Shown here piece by piece: positions 43,553-55,135 of a DNA stretch of 64,000 nt. The notes below the pieces were generated by a model. That model saw only the letters and a program-made list of their open reading frames with translations, searched no databases and had not been told where the DNA came from. The stretch's first letter is position 1; every line of letters begins with the position of its first letter. A program made the position numbers and the translations under genes. The DNA comes from Desulfuromonas sp. AOP6 (GTDB lineage Bacteria; Desulfobacterota; Desulfuromonadia; Desulfuromonadales; SZUA-540), in assembly GCF_009731355.2 (NCBI RefSeq), contig NZ_AP022810.1:2632001-2696000 (forward strand). Direction: 5' to 3'.

Positions 43553-46021
43553 TTAGCAGTCGCGCCTGCCCCCGGCAAGAGGGAAAAACCTCTCCACCTC
43601 CTCGGGGGGGACGGGCAGGGCCACCAGGTAACCTTGAACTTCGTCACACCCCTGCTCCCGCAGAAAGACGCGCTGTTCTTCTGTCTCCACCCCCTCGGCC
43701 ACCACCTTCAGACGCATGCTGTGAGCCATGGCGATGATCGCCCGGACAATGGCGGCATCCTGCTCACTGCTGACCACACCCCGCACAAAAGTATGATCGA
43801 TCTTCAGCACATCCAGAGGGAAGCGCCGCAGGTAGTCGAGAGAAGAAAAACCCGTGCCGAAATCATCCAGGGCTATGCGGATCCCCATATTCTTGAGCTT
43901 CCTGAGGATATCGATAGCCCGCTCGGTGTCCTGCAGAATGACGCTTTCGGTGATCTCGAGCTCCAGGCATTGGGGGGACAGGCCTGTATCTCTCAGAGCC
44001 CTGCATACCGTGTCGACCAGGTCTTGCTCGCCGAATTGTTGGGCCGACAAATTGACCGCCACCGGGAAGGGATGATAACCCCGCTCCTGCCATTGGCGAT
44101 TTTGCCGACAGGCTTTTCGCAGGGTCATCTCGCCCAGGGGAACGATGAGACCGGTTTCCTCGGCCAGGGTGATGAAGTGGGCCGGAGCGATCAGGCCGCG
44201 ATCGGGATGCTGCCAGCGGGCCAGCGCTTCGAGGCCGGTGAACTCCCGGGTAACACTATTGAACTTGGGCTGGTAGTGCAGAAGGAACTGGTCACGCTCC
44301 AGACTGCGACGCAGACTCGTCTTCATGGCCAGACGCTCCTGCACCTGCTGGTTCATCGCCTCGGAAAAAAAGATGTAGCGGTTCTTGCCCTGCTCCTTGG
44401 CGCAAACCATGGCCGTTTCAGCTTTCTGGATCAGCTCCTCGGGATCCGTCCCATCAATGTCGCTCAGGGCAATGCCAATACTCAAGGTGACATAAAATTC
44501 CCGGCCGACAAATGCAAAGGGAGTTGACAGGGAATCTACCAGCTTCTGCGCCACAGAGGCCGCATCTCCTCCGGGTACCACTTCCCTCAGGATGACGGCG
44601 AATTCATCGCTGCCGGGACGGGCCACCGTGTCACTGGCCCGGATACACTCTTTAATTTTGCGGGCCACCTCCTGCAGCACGCGATCTCCGGTCTGGCTGC
44701 CCAGGGTGTCGTTGATTTCCTTGAAATCATCCAGATCGATAAAAAGGACAGCAACTTGCCCCTGATGGCTATTTTCGCCGACGAGACTCTGCTGCAGTCG
44801 GTCGAGAAACAGAAGCCTGTTGGGAAGATCGGTAAGAGGATCGAAGTGGGAAAGATAATGCAGCTGTCGTTCTGTCTCCCTCAGGCGGGAGAGGTCGGTG
44901 GCGGAAAAGACGTAATGGCCATTTTCTTCCCCATCGCTTCGCGCCGCGTTGACGGAAACCAGCGCCGGGAAAGATTCGCCGTCCTGGCGCCGACTCCAGA
45001 CCTCTCCCTGCCAAAAGCCCTTGTCCGTCACGGTCTGCCAGATATGCCGGTAGAACTCTGAATCATGCTGACCGGACAGGAGGTCGCCCAAGGGCCAGCC
45101 AACGATCTTTTCGCGACGGAATCCCGTCAATCGACAGAAGGTATCGTTCACATCGACCACCCAACCCTGCATATCGGTAATGAGGATCATATCGCCGCTG
45201 CTGTGGAAGACCTTGCCGGCGAGGGTGAGCTTTTCCTCGATCCGTTTACGTTCGGAGATATCCTGAATGGTGCCGACCAGACGGACCGCGTCCCCGCCGG
45301 CATCAACGATCCTGTCCGCCTGCCCATGCACGAATCTTTCCGTGCCGTCGGGGCGCAGAAGGCGAAAATCGAGATCCAAGGGAGGGCCGTTCTGCCAGAG
45401 CTGGTCGAGGCCGCGGCGGATGGCCTCGCGCTCCCGGGGATGAATATGTTCCAGGTAGGCGGCCAAGGTCAAGGAGACGGCGTCGTCGGCAACGGCCAGA
45501 ATGCGCCGAGCCTCTTCGGAGAGGCGCAGCCTGTCTTCCCCCCGCTCCCACTCCCAATTCCCGAGACGGGCCAGACGTTGCGCATGGGCCAGGCGCTGCT
45601 CTTTCTGACGCAACTCCTCCACATTCAGGCTGGCTCGCAGCATATAGCGCACATGGTGGCGCAGATGAGCGGCATTGATGGGTTTGGGAATAAAGTCCGT
45701 CGCCCCGGCCGCATAGGCCCTCTCGGCCACTTCACGCTCTTCCGAGGCGGTCACCATGAGAATGGGAAGGTGTCGAATTTCGTTAATTTTTCGCAGCTGG
45801 GAACAAACTTCGAACCCGTCCATATCGGGCATGATCACATCGAGCACGATGAGATCAGGATGAATCTGGCGAGCCCTCTCCATGGCTTCACGACCATTGC
45901 TGGCCTCGACAACCCCAAAGCCGGCCGCCTCAAGGGTGTCCCGCAACATGGTCCTCATCAGCCTTTCGTCATCGACGATCAGCACCAGGGGCGTTTTTCT
46001 TTGCGTGCGGCTTTCGGGCAT
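43553..46021 (-). CDS. Response regulator with PAS, degenerate GGDEF and EAL domains
   Basis: The 822-residue soluble protein has a receiver (LVLIVDDERLMR, phospho-Asp in LIVLDVIMPDMDG), two PAS domains, a GGDEF domain and an EAL domain. The cyclase loop reads GSDEF instead of GGDEF, so cyclase activity is doubtful, although an RASD site remains. The EAL domain keeps EALARWQHP and DDFGTGFSSL and is probably an active c-di-GMP phosphodiesterase. The start at 46021 follows AGGAAGG and directly abuts the selU stop. No cognate kinase is adjacent on the upstream side; the kinase at 40216-43212 lies downstream. Confidence 0.9.
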   Translation of the reverse strand: MPESRTQRKTPLVLIVDDERLMRTMLRDTLEAAGFGVVEASNGREAMERARQIHPDLIVLDVIMPDMDGFEVCSQLRKINEIRHLPILMVTASEEREVAERAYAAGATDFIPKPINAAHLRHHVRYMLRASLNVEELRQKEQRLAHAQRLARLGNWEWERGEDRLRLSEEARRILAVADDAVSLTLAAYLEHIHPREREAIRRGLDQLWQNGPPLDLDFRLLRPDGTERFVHGQADRIVDAGGDAVRLVGTIQDISERKRIEEKLTLAGKVFHSSGDMILITDMQGWVVDVNDTFCRLTGFRREKIVGWPLGDLLSGQHDSEFYRHIWQTVTDKGFWQGEVWSRRQDGESFPALVSVNAARSDGEENGHYVFSATDLSRLRETERQLHYLSHFDPLTDLPNRLLFLDRLQQSLVGENSHQGQVAVLFIDLDDFKEINDTLGSQTGDRVLQEVARKIKECIRASDTVARPGSDEFAVILREVVPGGDAASVAQKLVDSLSTPFAFVGREFYVTLSIGIALSDIDGTDPEELIQKAETAMVCAKEQGKNRYIFFSEAMNQQVQERLAMKTSLRRSLERDQFLLHYQPKFNSVTREFTGLEALARWQHPDRGLIAPAHFITLAEETGLIVPLGEMTLRKACRQNRQWQERGYHPFPVAVNLSAQQFGEQDLVDTVCRALRDTGLSPQCLELEITESVILQDTERAIDILRKLKNMGIRIALDDFGTGFSSLDYLRRFPLDVLKIDHTFVRGVVSSEQDAAIVRAIIAMAHSMRLKVVAEGVETEEQRVFLREQGCDEVQGYLVALPVPPEEVERFFPLAGGRRDC

Positions 46022-46023
46022 AG

Positions 46024-47094
46024 CTAGGCCTTCCTGAGACCGTGAACCGAGGGCTCGGCCAGCAGACGGCGGATCGACTCTTTCAGTCGGATTATCCCTT
46101 CTTCTTCCGGTTCCAGGTGAATCTCGATGCGCCGGTCGGGATGGGTGTGAAAATACAGGGGATCGTAATAAAGGCTCATCAGATCGGTCACCAGCTCCCC
46201 CCACTTTCCGGCGTGAAGCAGCGCCAGCAGGCGGTCTACCGTCTCGGCACCAAGACGTCGTTTGAGGGCAACAATGGGGGCGACAAAATCTTCCCGAGGA
46301 ATGCTGTCGACAGGATATTCCTGCAGAATCAGCTGGGTACGGTAATCGAGAGAGGCTTTCAGCCACAAGGACGTTTCCTGCTGCAGAGCCTCGTATACCC
46401 GGGGGGGCAGAACGACCTTGCCGATGTTTTTGCTTTCCCCTTCAGCCAGGGCGTAGCCGTCTTGAGGTATCTTGCGCAGGGCGTCCCAGAGCCTCGCCTC
46501 GAAGGTCTTCTGACTCGGTTGCTCCCCCAGCCCCAAAGCACCAAAGGCGCTGCCCCGATGATTGGCCAGACCCTCCAGATCAAGGACCGGATAGCCTTCC
46601 CCACGCAAGCGGTGCAGGATGCGGGTCTTCCCCACCCCCGTGAGACCGCGCAGGACAAGGAGCCGTCCCCACTCCCCTTTCTCCAGGAACTCGCGCACCT
46701 CGGCCCGGAAGGCTTTGTGGCCACCGGTTAACTGCCGTGCCGAAAAACCGGCGAGATCGAGAAACGCCGTCAAGGCCCGACTGCGCATGCCGCCGCGCCA
46801 GCAGAAGACCACCACCGGGCGCCGGCGGTTATCCAGCACCTCATCGACCTGGCGAATCATGGCCGGAATACGGGGTGAAACAAGATCCACCGCCAGCCTT
46901 CTGGCCGGCCCTGGACCCTCTTCCTTGTAAAGAAGTCCCACTCGAGCGCGCTGCTCGTCGTCAAAAAGGGGGATATTCACGGCCCCGGGAATGGTCGTCT
47001 CGGCGAATTCGGACGGGGTACGGCAGTCGATGAACAGAGCCCCCTCGTCCCGCTGCAGCAGCGCTTTTTGCAGGTCGATTTTCAGATGATGCAT
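46024..47094 (-). CDS. selU: tRNA 2-selenouridine synthase SelU/MnmH
   Basis: This enzyme replaces sulfur by selenium at wobble 2-thiouridine, via a geranylated intermediate, using selenophosphate. The 356-residue protein has a rhodanese domain (FIDCRTPSEF, catalytic Cys in VVFCWRGGMRSRA) and a P-loop domain (LRGLTGVGKTRIL). The start at 47094 (MHHLKIDLQK) fits the family; a longer frame begins at 47136. It implies that selD is present elsewhere. Confidence 0.92.
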   Translation of the reverse strand: MHHLKIDLQKALLQRDEGALFIDCRTPSEFAETTIPGAVNIPLFDDEQRARVGLLYKEEGPGPARRLAVDLVSPRIPAMIRQVDEVLDNRRRPVVVFCWRGGMRSRALTAFLDLAGFSARQLTGGHKAFRAEVREFLEKGEWGRLLVLRGLTGVGKTRILHRLRGEGYPVLDLEGLANHRGSAFGALGLGEQPSQKTFEARLWDALRKIPQDGYALAEGESKNIGKVVLPPRVYEALQQETSLWLKASLDYRTQLILQEYPVDSIPREDFVAPIVALKRRLGAETVDRLLALLHAGKWGELVTDLMSLYYDPLYFHTHPDRRIEIHLEPEEEGIIRLKESIRRLLAEPSVHGLRKA

Positions 47095-47223
47095 GACTGG
47101 ATTCCAAGCCCTCTCAGGCCCCTTTAAGCGGGGCAAGCCAGCATTCTAGCGAAATGCCTGCACTTAAACAAGGAGTTCCATGTTTTCAGACAAAACGGGA
47201 GAAGAAATTTTTAAATTTAATAA

Positions 47224-47252
47224 TTGACAGCGCCAGGGAAAGTGTATATAGT
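47224..47252 (+). promoter_or_regulatory. Sigma-70 promoter of the initiator tRNA gene
   Basis: TTGACA (47224-47229) and TATAGT (47247-47252) are exactly 17 bp apart and end 12 bp before the tRNA. This is a near-perfect housekeeping promoter. Confidence 0.9.
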
Positions 47253-47264
47253 TTTGAATTCTGG

Positions 47265-47341
<77 letters not shown>

Positions 47342-47351
47342 AAAAATATCA

Positions 47352-47387
47352 GGGATCTGCTTTTGCAGATCCCTTTTTTTATTGTCG
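47352..47387 (+). terminator. Intrinsic terminator of the tRNA-fMet gene
   Basis: GGGATCTGC-TTTT-GCAGATCCC is a perfect 9-bp stem followed by T7, 11 bp after the tRNA. Confidence 0.92.
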
Positions 47388-47401
47388 CCATGCCCCTAAG
47401 T

Positions 47402-47434
47402 ATTGTGGGGAGCCCGCACCGGACTCCCCACAAT
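47402..47434 (-). terminator. Hairpin after the DcrH-like receptor gene, possible terminator
   Basis: ATTGTGGGGAG (47402-47412) and CTCCCCACAAT (47424-47434) form a perfect 11-bp stem. It lies 29 bp after the receptor stop. There is no good T tract on either strand, so termination is uncertain. Confidence 0.5.
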
Positions 47435-47462
47435 GTCATACCCATCCCCATAGCCGTCAGAC

Positions 47463-49640
47463 TCAATAAACCCCGCGATCGTTCAGGAACGGACCATAGG
47501 CCTTGTCGGTCTTCTGAATGTGGTTGGTCAGCCAGGACTTGAGAAAGTTGAAAACGTCGCTGGAAAGGGTGGCCTTGCCTTGGCTGAACTGCTCCCGCAA
47601 GGACGCCACCTGCTTGACCAGGTCCGCATGGTGCTTTTTGTGGGCAGCAAGGTCGGGATAACCTTGGTTTTGCATCATCCTCTCTTCGCTGGAGAAATGT
47701 CCCTGCGTGTATGCGATCAACTCGTCGAGGACTTCCCCGAGAACCTGATTCCCCTGTCCGCCCTTGAGAGCCCGATAGAGCTTGTTGACCAGGGCCAGCA
47801 ATTTTTTGTGCTGGCGGTCGATCTCAACAATGCCCACGCTGAAGGCCGGCCCCCAGGCCATGAGGTCACCTGGCGAAGACTCCTCCCCGTCCCAGCCGAG
47901 GGCCGCCTGGCCACCTGCTGGCGCGCGACGTTCTGGAGCCGCAAGCCGGGCAGAAGGGGAAGCCAGCTGAAAACTGGACAGCATCTGGCGCAGATGTTCC
48001 GCCTGACTGGAAAGTTCTTCAGCGGCGGCGGCGCTCTCTTCGGCATTGGCCGTATTCTGCTGGGTAACCTGATCGATCTGCCCGAGCCCTTGATTGACCT
48101 GGGCGATGCCCTGGGCCTGTTCGTTGGAGGAAGCCGCGATCTCGGCAACCAAGTCCGTCACCTTGGTGATGCCCGCCACGATTTCATCCAAGGCGGATGC
48201 GGTCTTGTCGGCGATATCTGAACCATTCTCCGCCTTCTTCACCGAACCTTCAATCAGCTCGGCCGTCTCGCGGGCCGCCTTTGCACTGCGCGCGGCGAGA
48301 TTGCGTACCTCTTCGGCGACTACGGCAAAACCCTTGCCGTGTTGACCGGCCCTGGCCGCCTCCACCGCCGCATTGAGAGCCAGCAGGTTGGTCTGGAAGG
48401 CAATCTCGTCGATGACCTTGATAATCTTGCTGATGTTCTGGCCCGATTCGTTGATGGCGACCATCGCCCCGACCATCTGCTGCATCTGTTCATTGCCCCG
48501 TTCGGCTGCCCCCCGCACATCGGTGGCCAGAGTGTTGGCCTGGGTGGCGTTCTCGGCGTTCTGCCGGGTCTGGGAGGCCATCTGGGTCATGGAGCTGGTG
48601 ATCTGTTCCAGGGAACTGGCCTGCTCCGTCGCCCCCTGGGACAGCGACTGACTGGAATCGGAGACCTGGGACGAACCGGCGGCGATTTGCGAACCGGCGG
48701 TCTGAACCTGACCGAGGATGGCGTTGAGGTCGGTGCCAACCTTCTGCAGAGCCCTGCGGACAACATCGTCCTCATCTTTGGGGATTACCTGAAAGGTCAA
48801 GTCCCCAGCGGCCAACTGCTGCAGCGAGCCGACAACCTCACCCTGCAAACTATCCGCAAAGGCATCCATCGTGCGGCCGATATGCCCGATCTCATCCTGG
48901 GTCGACAGGTTGAGGCGGTGGTCGAGATGGCCTTTATCCATTTCAACGATCATTTTTTCCAGAGAAAGGAGAGGACGTCGAACCAGGGCGCCAAGCAGAG
49001 CATAGACCCCGATGGAAGCCAACACCAGGCAGATAAGGCCCGTGGTGATCCCACTGGACAGGCTTTTGCCAGAAGCACCGGCAATCAGAGCGGCCGTCTG
49101 CGCCTCGGCATCGCGCAGATCCTTGAGACTGTAATCCAGATAGAGGATGCCGGCGAGGTCCCCGTCTTTGACCCCTTCATGACAGCCGAAACATTTGGGC
49201 TCCATGCGCAGGGGCTGAATGACCAGCAGGGTATTGTCGCGCTGGAATTCCCGCAGGGCGGTATCGTCCGACAGCGCGGCCTTGTATGCCTGTTCGTCCA
49301 TGCGTCCGCCGACGGACTTGGTCAGGCTGGAATAATGGATATCCCCATCGGGACCAGCCAGACCGACTTCTTCGACATTGCGAATATCCCCCAGCTCATG
49401 GAGCAGGTCGGCAAAGAGATCCATTTCGCCCTGCTCCACCGAGCCCTGGGTACCGATATGCAGACTTTCGGCTACGCGCCGAGCCTGGTCGTATATGGCG
49501 ACCTCCAGCCGTTGCCGGGAGTCTTCTCCGGCCTGTTTCAGCAGGACCGTTGCCTGGCGGGTGGACACAAAGGTGCTGATGCCGAAAGCGACCAGCAGCA
49601 GCAGGACCAGAAACAGCGTCACTTTTCTCTGGATGTTCAT
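47463..49640 (-). CDS. DcrH-like chemoreceptor: c-type heme sensor, signalling domain, C-terminal hemerythrin
   Basis: This 725-residue receptor joins two metal sensors. The periplasmic domain between TM1 (about 8-25) and TM2 (about 195-220) carries a heme motif CFGCH at 150-154. After HAMP and the signalling hairpin, the last 130 residues are a bacteriohemerythrin domain. Its ligands are visible in [32 protein letters not shown] and [10 protein letters not shown]. In Desulfovibrio DcrH the same arrangement responds to oxygen and redox changes. It follows cheW by 158 bp and is probably the last gene of the receptor block. Confidence 0.93.
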   Translation of the reverse strand: MNIQRKVTLFLVLLLLVAFGISTFVSTRQATVLLKQAGEDSRQRLEVAIYDQARRVAESLHIGTQGSVEQGEMDLFADLLHELGDIRNVEEVGLAGPDGDIHYSSLTKSVGGRMDEQAYKAALSDDTALREFQRDNTLLVIQPLRMEPKCFGCHEGVKDGDLAGILYLDYSLKDLRDAEAQTAALIAGASGKSLSSGITTGLICLVLASIGVYALLGALVRRPLLSLEKMIVEMDKGHLDHRLNLSTQDEIGHIGRTMDAFADSLQGEVVGSLQQLAAGDLTFQVIPKDEDDVVRRALQKVGTDLNAILGQVQTAGSQIAAGSSQVSDSSQSLSQGATEQASSLEQITSSMTQMASQTRQNAENATQANTLATDVRGAAERGNEQMQQMVGAMVAINESGQNISKIIKVIDEIAFQTNLLALNAAVEAARAGQHGKGFAVVAEEVRNLAARSAKAARETAELIEGSVKKAENGSDIADKTASALDEIVAGITKVTDLVAEIAASSNEQAQGIAQVNQGLGQIDQVTQQNTANAEESAAAAEELSSQAEHLRQMLSSFQLASPSARLAAPERRAPAGGQAALGWDGEESSPGDLMAWGPAFSVGIVEIDRQHKKLLALVNKLYRALKGGQGNQVLGEVLDELIAYTQGHFSSEERMMQNQGYPDLAAHKKHHADLVKQVASLREQFSQGKATLSSDVFNFLKSWLTNHIQKTDKAYGPFLNDRGVY

Positions 49641-49798
49641 TGCAGCGATACCTCATGGTTAAGGTTCAACAACCGCCCCCACATCAAAAGCCTGTCAAAA
49701 ACCTGTCTGGGCCTGTCCCGGGGGCAGGGTGCGCACGCCCAGGGTTCTCAACGGCATAATCATCCGTGATCCGCGTCGGCTTCCGGTCGTGAAGTCTT

Positions 49799-50311
49799 TT
49801 AGGCCTGACTGACGGTATCGAGCTGCTCGAGCTCGTCCTCGTACAGCAGACGGCTGACATCGAGCAAAATTTTGACTTCTTCGCCCACCTTGCCCATGCC
49901 CTGGATGTAGCGGTTCTTGCCCCTGTTGCTACTGGGGGCGGGTTCGATCTGTTCGGCCGGAATTTCCAGAACCTCGCTGACCTCGTCGACCACCAGGCCA
50001 ACGCTCTTGCCGTCAAGATTGACCACGATGATGCAGGTTCGCTCATCGTAAGGACGGCTGGGCAGGTTGAAACGCAGGCGCACATCCATAACCGGAATGA
50101 CTTTGCCCCGCAGATTGATGACACCACGGATAAAGTCGGGCATATCGGGGACGTCGGTGATCTTCTGGATACCGATGATCTCCGTCACGTGCCGGATTTC
50201 AATGCCATAACCGACCTCAGCCAGTTGAAAAGTCAAAAACTTGCCTTTGAGGGTATCTTCATTGTCAGCCAGATGATCCGCTATATCCCACTGCGATACA
50301 GAACTTGCCAT
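49799..50311 (-). CDS. cheW: Chemotaxis coupling protein CheW (receptor block)
   Basis: The 170-residue protein is a single CheW domain with a short N-terminal extension: FLTFQLAEVGYGIEIRHVTEII, FIRGVINLRGKVIPVMDVRLRFN and VKILLDVSRLL. The ATG follows AAGGAG. It lies between two receptor genes, away from cheA, and probably couples those receptors to the CheA encoded at 14.9-17.0 kb, or to another kinase outside the window. Confidence 0.94.
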   Translation of the reverse strand: MASSVSQWDIADHLADNEDTLKGKFLTFQLAEVGYGIEIRHVTEIIGIQKITDVPDMPDFIRGVINLRGKVIPVMDVRLRFNLPSRPYDERTCIIVVNLDGKSVGLVVDEVSEVLEIPAEQIEPAPSSNRGKNRYIQGMGKVGEEVKILLDVSRLLYEDELEQLDTVSQA

Positions 50312-50407
50312 GATTCGCTCCTTAGTCGGGCTAAAGTGATGGGCCGGCAGCCCAAGCTACCGGCCATTTAATGCAAAAACTATGTCAAAAAGTTTCAAGA
50401 ATAAGAT

Positions 50408-52597
50408 CTACTCGCCCCAGCCTATCTGGACTGGCTCCTCGGCGGAAGCGGATTCCACTCGGGCTCGGTGCTCCTCCTGCAGCTTGAAGTGGGTCAGCAT
50501 CTGCCGCAACTGCTCGGCCTGTCCGGACAGCTCCTCGGCGGCCGCCGCGCTCTCTTCAGCGCTGGCCGTATTCTGCTGGGTGACCTGGTCGATCTGACCC
50601 AACCCCTGGTTGACCTGGGCAATCCCCTGGGCCTGTTCGTTGCTGGCGGCGGCGATTTCAGCGACCAGGTCGGTTACCTTGGTGATACCGGTGACGATCT
50701 TGCCCAGAGCCTGTTCAGTCATACCGGCGATTTCGGCGCCGTTTGCAGCCGCCTTGACCGATCCTTCGATCAGTTCAGCCGTTTCCCTTGCTGCCGTGGC
50801 ACTGCGGGCAGCCAGGTTGCGCACTTCTTCAGCGACGACGGCAAACCCCTTGCCGTGCTGGCCCGCCCGGGCCGCTTCCACAGCCGCGTTGAGGGCCAGC
50901 AGATTGGTCTGGAAGGCGATCTCGTCGATCACCTTGATGATCTTGCTGATGTTCTGGCCCGATGCGTTGATGGAAGACATGGCGGTCACCATCTGCTGCA
51001 TGCTGGCATTGCCCATCTCGGCGTCCTGGCGAACCTCGCCGGCCATCCGGTTGGCCAGGGTGGCGTTTTCAGCGTTCTGCTTGGTCTGGGAGGCCATCTC
51101 GGTCATGCTGCTGGTGATCTCCTCCAGGCTGGAGGCCTGCTCGGTGGCTCCCTGCGATAGAGACTGGGCCGAATCGGAGACCTGGGCGCTACCGGAAGCC
51201 ATCTGCTGGGCGCCGTGACTGATATCGCCGATCACCTCGGTCAGGCTGCGCACCATCTTCTGGAAGGACAGTCCCATGGCATCCTTTTCCGACGCCATGG
51301 CGACCTGCACCCGCAGGTCGCCTGACGCAATGGCTTCGGCTTCTTCCGCCTTGCGGCGCAACGATGCGACCATGGTCTGCAGCGAATGCATCAGATCGCC
51401 GACTTCGTCCCTGGAGGTCGCCTGGATATCGTGATCCAGGTCACCCAAGGCGACGGATTCCGTCACCTTCACCGCCCGCTGCAGTGAGGAGGTTACACCC
51501 CGCGCCACCAACACGAGAATACCGAGGATGATCACCAGAGAAACAAACAGACCGCCCCCTAGACGCGTGCGGATAGCACTCTGGGCCTCATCGGCCCGGG
51601 TCTGCATGCCGGCGATCATGCCCTTGACTTCCTTCATGTCAAAAGCGAGCACCATGACGCCGACGGGCTGGCCAGAATAGTCCGGAATTGGAAAGGCCTT
51701 GATGAAATAGCCATCGGCCTCTTTTTCCACCTCGGCCGTGACCGCCGCCTCCAGCAGGTCGGAGTTCACCACGACATCGGTAATTTCCTTGCCGGTGGAG
51801 GTCATAAAGACGAAATTATCGCCGACGGGGGGGTTCTTTTGAGGATCTTTCAGGCCGGTGGCAATGGAGAGCATGGACGAGTCCATATAGACCGCCATCT
51901 GATAGTCGTCACTGACATGATTGGCCTTGAGCAGATTGTCAAAGGACAACAGGATCTCGCAGGAGCCGAGATGACGGCCATCGCTTGCCGTTATCGGGGC
52001 GAGGCCGCGTATGGAGAAACCTCCCCGCCCGACCTCGATGCCACGTATCGGCCGGTGATCACCGCTGTTGATCTCCATGACGGTCTTGCGAAAGGAGGAA
52101 ATATCGTCCGATATGTCGATCTTTTCGCCATTGCGACGGGTCTGCCAGCCGTCCCGCCACACCCGCGCGAGACTGCGACCGTTGGGCAGATGGAAGTGAA
52201 GCTGCAGCTCCTTGATCCCCGTTTGGCGGGAAAACCCGGTCAGAAAGGGCTTCAGTTCGCGACGGAGAAGCTCGCGGGCCTGCTGTCCCTTGGGGTCGGC
52301 CTCATCGTTGATATTACCCGACAGAGCGATTTCATAGGCCTGTTGCACCACGGGGATTTCGGAAAAAAGCGCCGTCATCTCCAGGGCCTTGCTGCCGACC
52401 TCTCCGATACCGTCGGTAATGGCCTCCTGCCGCTCTTTGGCCCGCTCCGCGAGAGAATGGGTGGCATAGTCCTGCACGCGGTCCTTCTGGCTCTGCACCA
52501 GAGCACCGATCATCGCGGTCACCGCAACAAAGGCGATCAGGGCAAAAATCCCGAAGGATGCCGCCACGGGGACAATAAACTTGGTCTGAATTTTCAT
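50408..52597 (-). CDS. Methyl-accepting chemotaxis protein with large double-Cache-type sensor
   Basis: The 729-residue receptor has TM1 (about 8-30) and a periplasmic region of about 300 residues with the dCache_3-like motifs [21 protein letters not shown] (split: [16 protein letters not shown]), [17 protein letters not shown] and [15 protein letters not shown]2 is followed by HAMP and a signalling hairpin ([21 protein letters not shown]). The C-terminus lacks the aromatic pentapeptide seen in its neighbours and ends VQIGWGE. AGGAGG precedes the ATG. Confidence 0.9.
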   Translation of the reverse strand: MKIQTKFIVPVAASFGIFALIAFVAVTAMIGALVQSQKDRVQDYATHSLAERAKERQEAITDGIGEVGSKALEMTALFSEIPVVQQAYEIALSGNINDEADPKGQQARELLRRELKPFLTGFSRQTGIKELQLHFHLPNGRSLARVWRDGWQTRRNGEKIDISDDISSFRKTVMEINSGDHRPIRGIEVGRGGFSIRGLAPITASDGRHLGSCEILLSFDNLLKANHVSDDYQMAVYMDSSMLSIATGLKDPQKNPPVGDNFVFMTSTGKEITDVVVNSDLLEAAVTAEVEKEADGYFIKAFPIPDYSGQPVGVMVLAFDMKEVKGMIAGMQTRADEAQSAIRTRLGGGLFVSLVIILGILVLVARGVTSSLQRAVKVTESVALGDLDHDIQATSRDEVGDLMHSLQTMVASLRRKAEEAEAIASGDLRVQVAMASEKDAMGLSFQKMVRSLTEVIGDISHGAQQMASGSAQVSDSAQSLSQGATEQASSLEEITSSMTEMASQTKQNAENATLANRMAGEVRQDAEMGNASMQQMVTAMSSINASGQNISKIIKVIDEIAFQTNLLALNAAVEAARAGQHGKGFAVVAEEVRNLAARSATAARETAELIEGSVKAAANGAEIAGMTEQALGKIVTGITKVTDLVAEIAAASNEQAQGIAQVNQGLGQIDQVTQQNTASAEESAAAAEELSGQAEQLRQMLTHFKLQEEHRARVESASAEEPVQIGWGE

Positions 52598-52726
52598 GGA
52601 ACCTCCTGCTTGAATACGGTTAAAAACTGTTCCGCTCCAACTTTTTTTGCTGATTATGGCGGGGCTGGCCGGGACATGTCTCAGAATCGTGCCATCATCC
52701 CTGTGTCTGCCACCCAGCTTTCCGCC

Positions 52727-54967
52727 TCAATATCGGCCGTACTCGTCATCGTCCAGCGAGATGGAAACCCTGGGCGCCACTTTTTTCGGCGGCGCGGCAA
52801 GAGAGGGCCGAACTGACGACTGAACAGAGGGATGACCTTGAACAGCCTGGGGCAGAACAAGGGACGTTGTCCCCTTCTTGAGCTGGAACCGCCGTAGCAT
52901 CTGCTGAAGCTGGGAGGCCTGTCCGGACAGCTCTTCCGCCGCCGCCGCGCTCTGCTCGGCATTGGCTGTGTTCTGCTGCGTCACCTGGTCGATCTGTCCA
53001 AGCCCCTGGTTGACCTGGGCAATACCCTGGGCCTGTTCATTGGACGCCGCGGCAATTTCAGTGACGAGATCATTGACCTTGGTGATGCCGTGGACTATTT
53101 CCGTCAGGGCACCGGCGGTCTTATCAGCAATTTCGGCACCATTCTCGGCCTTCTTAACCGACCCCTCAATCAACGCGGCCGTCTCCGAGGCCGCTCTGGC
53201 ACTGCGGGCCGCCAGATTACGAACTTCTTCAGCGACCACAGCAAACCCTTTGCCGTGCTGCCCTGCCCGGGCTGCCTCCACAGCCGCATTGAGGGCCAGC
53301 AGATTGGTCTGGAAGGCGATCTCATCGATCACCTTGATGATCTTGCTGATATTCTGACCCGATGCGTTGATTTCGCCCATGGCCTGCATCATCTGCTGCA
53401 TCTGCAGGCTACCGTTTTCGGCGGCACCCTGGGCCTGGGTGGCCAGAGTGCTGGCTTGTCCGGCATTCTCGGCGTTATGACGAATCTGCGACGCCATCTC
53501 CGTCATGGAACTGGTAATCTCTTCCAGACTCGCGGCGCTCTCAGTCGCCCCCTGAGAGAGGGACTGGCTGCTGTCCGAAACCTGGGTGCTGCCGGAGGCG
53601 ATCTGCTCGCCAGCCAGCAGAATCTCACCCATCAGCTGATTGAGATCTTCTTCCAGAGCCTTCAGGGCACCGCGGATCGCGTCATTTTCATCCCGTGGGG
53701 TGATGGTGTAGGTCAGGTCTCCCTGGGCCAGACGCTGCAGAGCATCGACCACTTCATGCTGCAGGCTGTCGGCAAAGGCATCCATGGTGCGGGCCATGTG
53801 GCCGAACTCGTCACGTCGATCCAGGTTGAGGCGCCCATCGAGATGTCCCTTCTCCATTTCCGACAGCATATGGCTGACCGCGTTGAGGGGGCGCAGGGTA
53901 CGACGGGCGAACAGGGCCGCAAGAATGGAAGCCGCCAGGGCGATAACCACAGCGCCCACCAGCATGGACGTGCGCAACTGTCCAAAGGAACGTTCGATGA
54001 CCCTGGCGGTGGCCAGAAACTCGTCTTCCGGGATACTGGCCCCAACCACCCAGTCATAATCGGGATAATAAGTGTAGCGGACAATGGTCTGGTGGATCTT
54101 GTTGTCAAAAGGGTTGGTTACTTCGACGCGCTCATCGAGAAATTCACCCGGCTGCGCCTGGACGGCCCTTTCCACCATGTCCTGGATATAGGCACGTCCC
54201 TGCTGATCGGTGGCCTTCAGCATGTTTTTGCCATCATTTTTACCCCCTGGGGAAATAACGAACACCCCTTTGTTCTCTCCTGAACCTGTCAGGGCCCAGA
54301 CGTAGCCATTTTCACCAATCTTGACAGATTTCAGCAGTGTCTTGAGATCCTCCATCTCGCGACGCTCACCCTCGACATCATAGAGTGATTCCAGCTCATC
54401 GATGAAAACCCCGGGAGCAATGATCAGGTCGAGGGGTGCGAAGTAGCGGTAATAAACGGCCTTATCCCGCTTGGCGGTAACGGCATGATAGGTGATGAAA
54501 CCGTCTTTCCGCTGTCGCATCTCATCGATATGCGCCTGACCTGACAAGTCCTTGCCCTCGCTGGAGGGATGGATGGTCAGAACCCCCTGGCTGTTCATCC
54601 CGAAGGCATAGCCCGTCTTGGCAATTTTGTCAGCAAGAAGGATGTCACGGATGCGCGGCCAGTCCTGCTGCGGCGTACTCTGAGCATAGATGGCCTCAAC
54701 CCGGGCCAATTGATTGTCCGCCGTGGAACGCAGATAATTTTTGACGGCGGTAGCCCTCTGCTGGGCAATGGCGTTCTGCTTGGCTTCGGCCAGGTTCAGG
54801 GCACCGGCAATGACGTAGTCGAGGCTGGTACGACCCACTTTCTGCGCCTCTTCCGTCGCTTGCCGACGGGCATCGGCCGAATTGAACTCGGAAACAACGA
54901 GAATTGCCCCGAGAGGCACCAGGACCGCCAAAACGACCATGGCAATGAGCTTGAATTTGAAGGACAC
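52727..54967 (-). CDS. Methyl-accepting chemotaxis protein with double Cache sensor
   Basis: The 746-residue receptor starts at GTG 54967 ([20 protein letters not shown]), with GGAG nine bases upstream. A longer frame to 55084 lacks support and would cross the sigma-54 promoter. The periplasmic region contains two Cache-like modules ([19 protein letters not shown] and [20 protein letters not shown]). TM2 is near residues 335-360, followed by HAMP and the signalling hairpin. The C-terminus [10 protein letters not shown] resembles a tether peptide. It is the first gene of the receptor block behind a perfect sigma-54 promoter. Confidence 0.9.
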   Translation of the reverse strand: MSFKFKLIAMVVLAVLVPLGAILVVSEFNSADARRQATEEAQKVGRTSLDYVIAGALNLAEAKQNAIAQQRATAVKNYLRSTADNQLARVEAIYAQSTPQQDWPRIRDILLADKIAKTGYAFGMNSQGVLTIHPSSEGKDLSGQAHIDEMRQRKDGFITYHAVTAKRDKAVYYRYFAPLDLIIAPGVFIDELESLYDVEGERREMEDLKTLLKSVKIGENGYVWALTGSGENKGVFVISPGGKNDGKNMLKATDQQGRAYIQDMVERAVQAQPGEFLDERVEVTNPFDNKIHQTIVRYTYYPDYDWVVGASIPEDEFLATARVIERSFGQLRTSMLVGAVVIALAASILAALFARRTLRPLNAVSHMLSEMEKGHLDGRLNLDRRDEFGHMARTMDAFADSLQHEVVDALQRLAQGDLTYTITPRDENDAIRGALKALEEDLNQLMGEILLAGEQIASGSTQVSDSSQSLSQGATESAASLEEITSSMTEMASQIRHNAENAGQASTLATQAQGAAENGSLQMQQMMQAMGEINASGQNISKIIKVIDEIAFQTNLLALNAAVEAARAGQHGKGFAVVAEEVRNLAARSARAASETAALIEGSVKKAENGAEIADKTAGALTEIVHGITKVNDLVTEIAAASNEQAQGIAQVNQGLGQIDQVTQQNTANAEQSAAAAEELSGQASQLQQMLRRFQLKKGTTSLVLPQAVQGHPSVQSSVRPSLAAPPKKVAPRVSISLDDDEYGRY

Positions 54968-55050
54968 GGGGTGTAACTCCTTTTTTTGAGATGTCAGGGT
55001 TGGGTCATATATAGAATCCCCGTAAGAGGAATCGACCTGACCCCTATTAC

Positions 55051-55066
55051 AGCAATAGGAGTGCCA
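55051..55066 (-). promoter_or_regulatory. Sigma-54 promoter of the receptor block
   Basis: Read leftwards the site is TGGCAC-TCCTA-TTGCT, a perfect match to TGGCAC-N5-TTGCW. The predicted start near 55040 leaves a leader of about 70 bases before the GTG at 54967. It probably drives the two Cache receptors, cheW and the DcrH-like receptor. Confidence 0.87.
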
Positions 55067-55135
55067 ACCTCTCAAAACGGCCATAAAACATGTTTTTTCA
55101 GTAACTTGCGAGACAAGGACCGCTACCGGAACGAA

